Shown here: positions 63,465 through 64,000 of the stretch, piece after piece | Layout of the letters: each line of letters opens with the position of its first letter | How positions within the stretch are numbered: position 1 is the first letter of the stretch | NCBI GenBank assembly: GCA_964502005.1 | Contig: CAZCUX010000022.1 | Location: forward strand, 1 to 64,000 | Reading direction: 5' to 3' | DNA from: CAJWOS01 sp964502005 | Lineage (GTDB): Bacteria > Myxococcota_A > UBA796 > UBA2385 | DNA: 64,000 bases | The notes under the pieces: model-generated | Seen by the model: only the letters and a program-made list of their open reading frames with translations | What the model was told of the DNA's origin: nothing | Databases searched by the model: none | Position numbers and translations under genes: made by a program

Positions 63465-64000
63465 CGGACCATCCCCGTGCGCACGTCAGAGGGCTCAACG
63501 GATGCGCCATCAGTGGGCAATGGACCATCCCCCTCCTCGGACTCCTCCGGACCCACGGGGGCCGCTGGAGGTGGCAGCGGCATGGCTGCGGCGGCCCGGT
63601 GAATGGCCCGACGGATTCGGTCGTAGGTGCCACAGCGGCACAGGTTGGTCATTGTGGCGGAGATTTCTGCATCCGTTGGTCGCGGATTGTTGGCCAGAAG
63701 TCCCACAGCCTGCATGATTTGGCCCGATTGACAATAGCCGCACTGGGGCACCTGCTCCGCGAGCCACGCAGCTTGCACCGGGTGCTGCGCGAGCGCTTCG
63801 ATAGTGCGAACATCTTGGTCGACCACAGACGAGACCGGCAAAACACAAGTGCGCACCGGAACGCCGTTGAGGTGCATTGTGCAGGCCCCACACAGACCCA
63901 GGCCACAGCCAAACTTGCTGCCCTTGAGGCCGAGTTCATCGCGAACGACCCACAACAGCGGCGTTTCCGGCTCGATATCGAGCGAGTGTTCAACACCGTT
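63461..64000 (-). CDS. iorA: [2Fe-2S] subunit of the same oxidoreductase (IorA-like), 5' cut by the window edge
   Basis: 179 residues visible; the start is beyond base 64000. A plant-type ferredoxin cluster (GCGLGLCGACTMHLNG) is followed by the second cluster domain (CGYCQSGQIM and CRCGTYDRIR), the normal four-plus-four Cys pattern of small XDH-type subunits. The C-terminus has an extra Pro/Glu-rich tail (PPPAAPVGPEESEEGDG). It passes electrons from the molybdenum subunit to an unknown acceptor. Stop overlaps the IorB start by 4 nt. Confidence 0.88.
   Translation of the reverse strand, partial: NGVEHSLDIEPETPLLWVVRDELGLKGSKFGCGLGLCGACTMHLNGVPVRTCVLPVSSVVDQDVRTIEALAQHPVQAAWLAEQVPQCGYCQSGQIMQAVGLLANNPRPTDAEISATMTNLCRCGTYDRIRRAIHRAAAAMPLPPPAAPVGPEESEEGDGPLPTDGASVEPSDVRTGMVR

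Noticed and set aside
63461..64000. Truncated or frameshifted IorA
   Set aside because: The frame is open to base 64000 and continues upstream of every visible start; it is only cut by the window.

Overview
The window is high-GC bacterial DNA, densely coded on both strands, most consistent with the Myxococcota (formerly Deltaproteobacteria). The evidence is four secreted lipoproteins with MopE-type Cys/Asp repeats plus one with thrombospondin-type-3 repeats, a Ser/Thr kinase with PEGA-like domains, sigma-54 enhancer-binding proteins, hybrid histidine kinases, and a protease with a MYXO-CTERM-like tail. No rRNA, tRNA, CRISPR array, transposase or phage gene was seen, so genus cannot be named.

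Layout. 1-0.6 kb: non-coding repeats with G/C hairpins. 0.6-9.3 kb: surface lipoproteins, the transglycosylase MtgA and a DUF538-like protein. 9.6-13.8 kb: a tight three-gene operon of a VioB-type ferritin-like protein, a LodA/GoxA-type quinoprotein oxidase and a LodB-type flavoprotein. 13.9-25.9 kb: secreted unknowns, an M20 amidohydrolase, a large hybrid sensor kinase behind a consensus sigma-54 promoter, a MopE-repeat lipoprotein, and a UbiB-kinase/Smr/membrane-protein operon. 25.9-36.3 kb: a MopE lipoprotein coupled to a transglutaminase-like protein, a metalloprotease-like protein, a DAGK-like protein, a glucosaminidase, an RNA m5U methyltransferase and a PilP-like lipoprotein.

36.3-39.2 kb is a regulatory node. 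A sigma-70-family factor gene has a consensus sigma-54 promoter and lies divergent from a PAS/AAA+/HTH enhancer-binding protein. Two identical 11-bp sites exactly 21 bp apart sit between them, and three diverged copies lie in a geneless patch at the other end of the sigma gene. 39.2-50.5 kb: MepA endopeptidase, TPR and PEGA proteins, a Ser/Thr kinase, a radical SAM protein, SlyX, an outer-membrane-type protein and a degenerate sulfatase-fold membrane protein. 50.4-52.4 kb: a head-to-tail duplication of exactly 1002 bp whose core is identical while all five differences sit near its ends. 52.2-64.0 kb: LysE transporter, HAD phosphatase, SDR, DapA, a sigma-54 two-component system, TPR protein, nucleoside phosphorylase, LMW phosphatase and an isoquinoline-oxidoreductase-type molybdoenzyme (IorAB) cut by the window edge.

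Best candidates for something undescribed: (i) the ferritin-like + LodA + LodB operon, which pairs an imine- and peroxide-forming type of oxidase with a protein of the imine-coupling family; (ii) the sigma-54-to-sigma-70 cascade with its orphan operator cluster; (iii) the 1002-bp duplication with a conserved non-coding core holding diverged repeats and a TGAAT-N4-ATTCA palindrome; (iv) a bacterial DUF538 protein. Functions come from motif recognition by eye; no similarity search was run.
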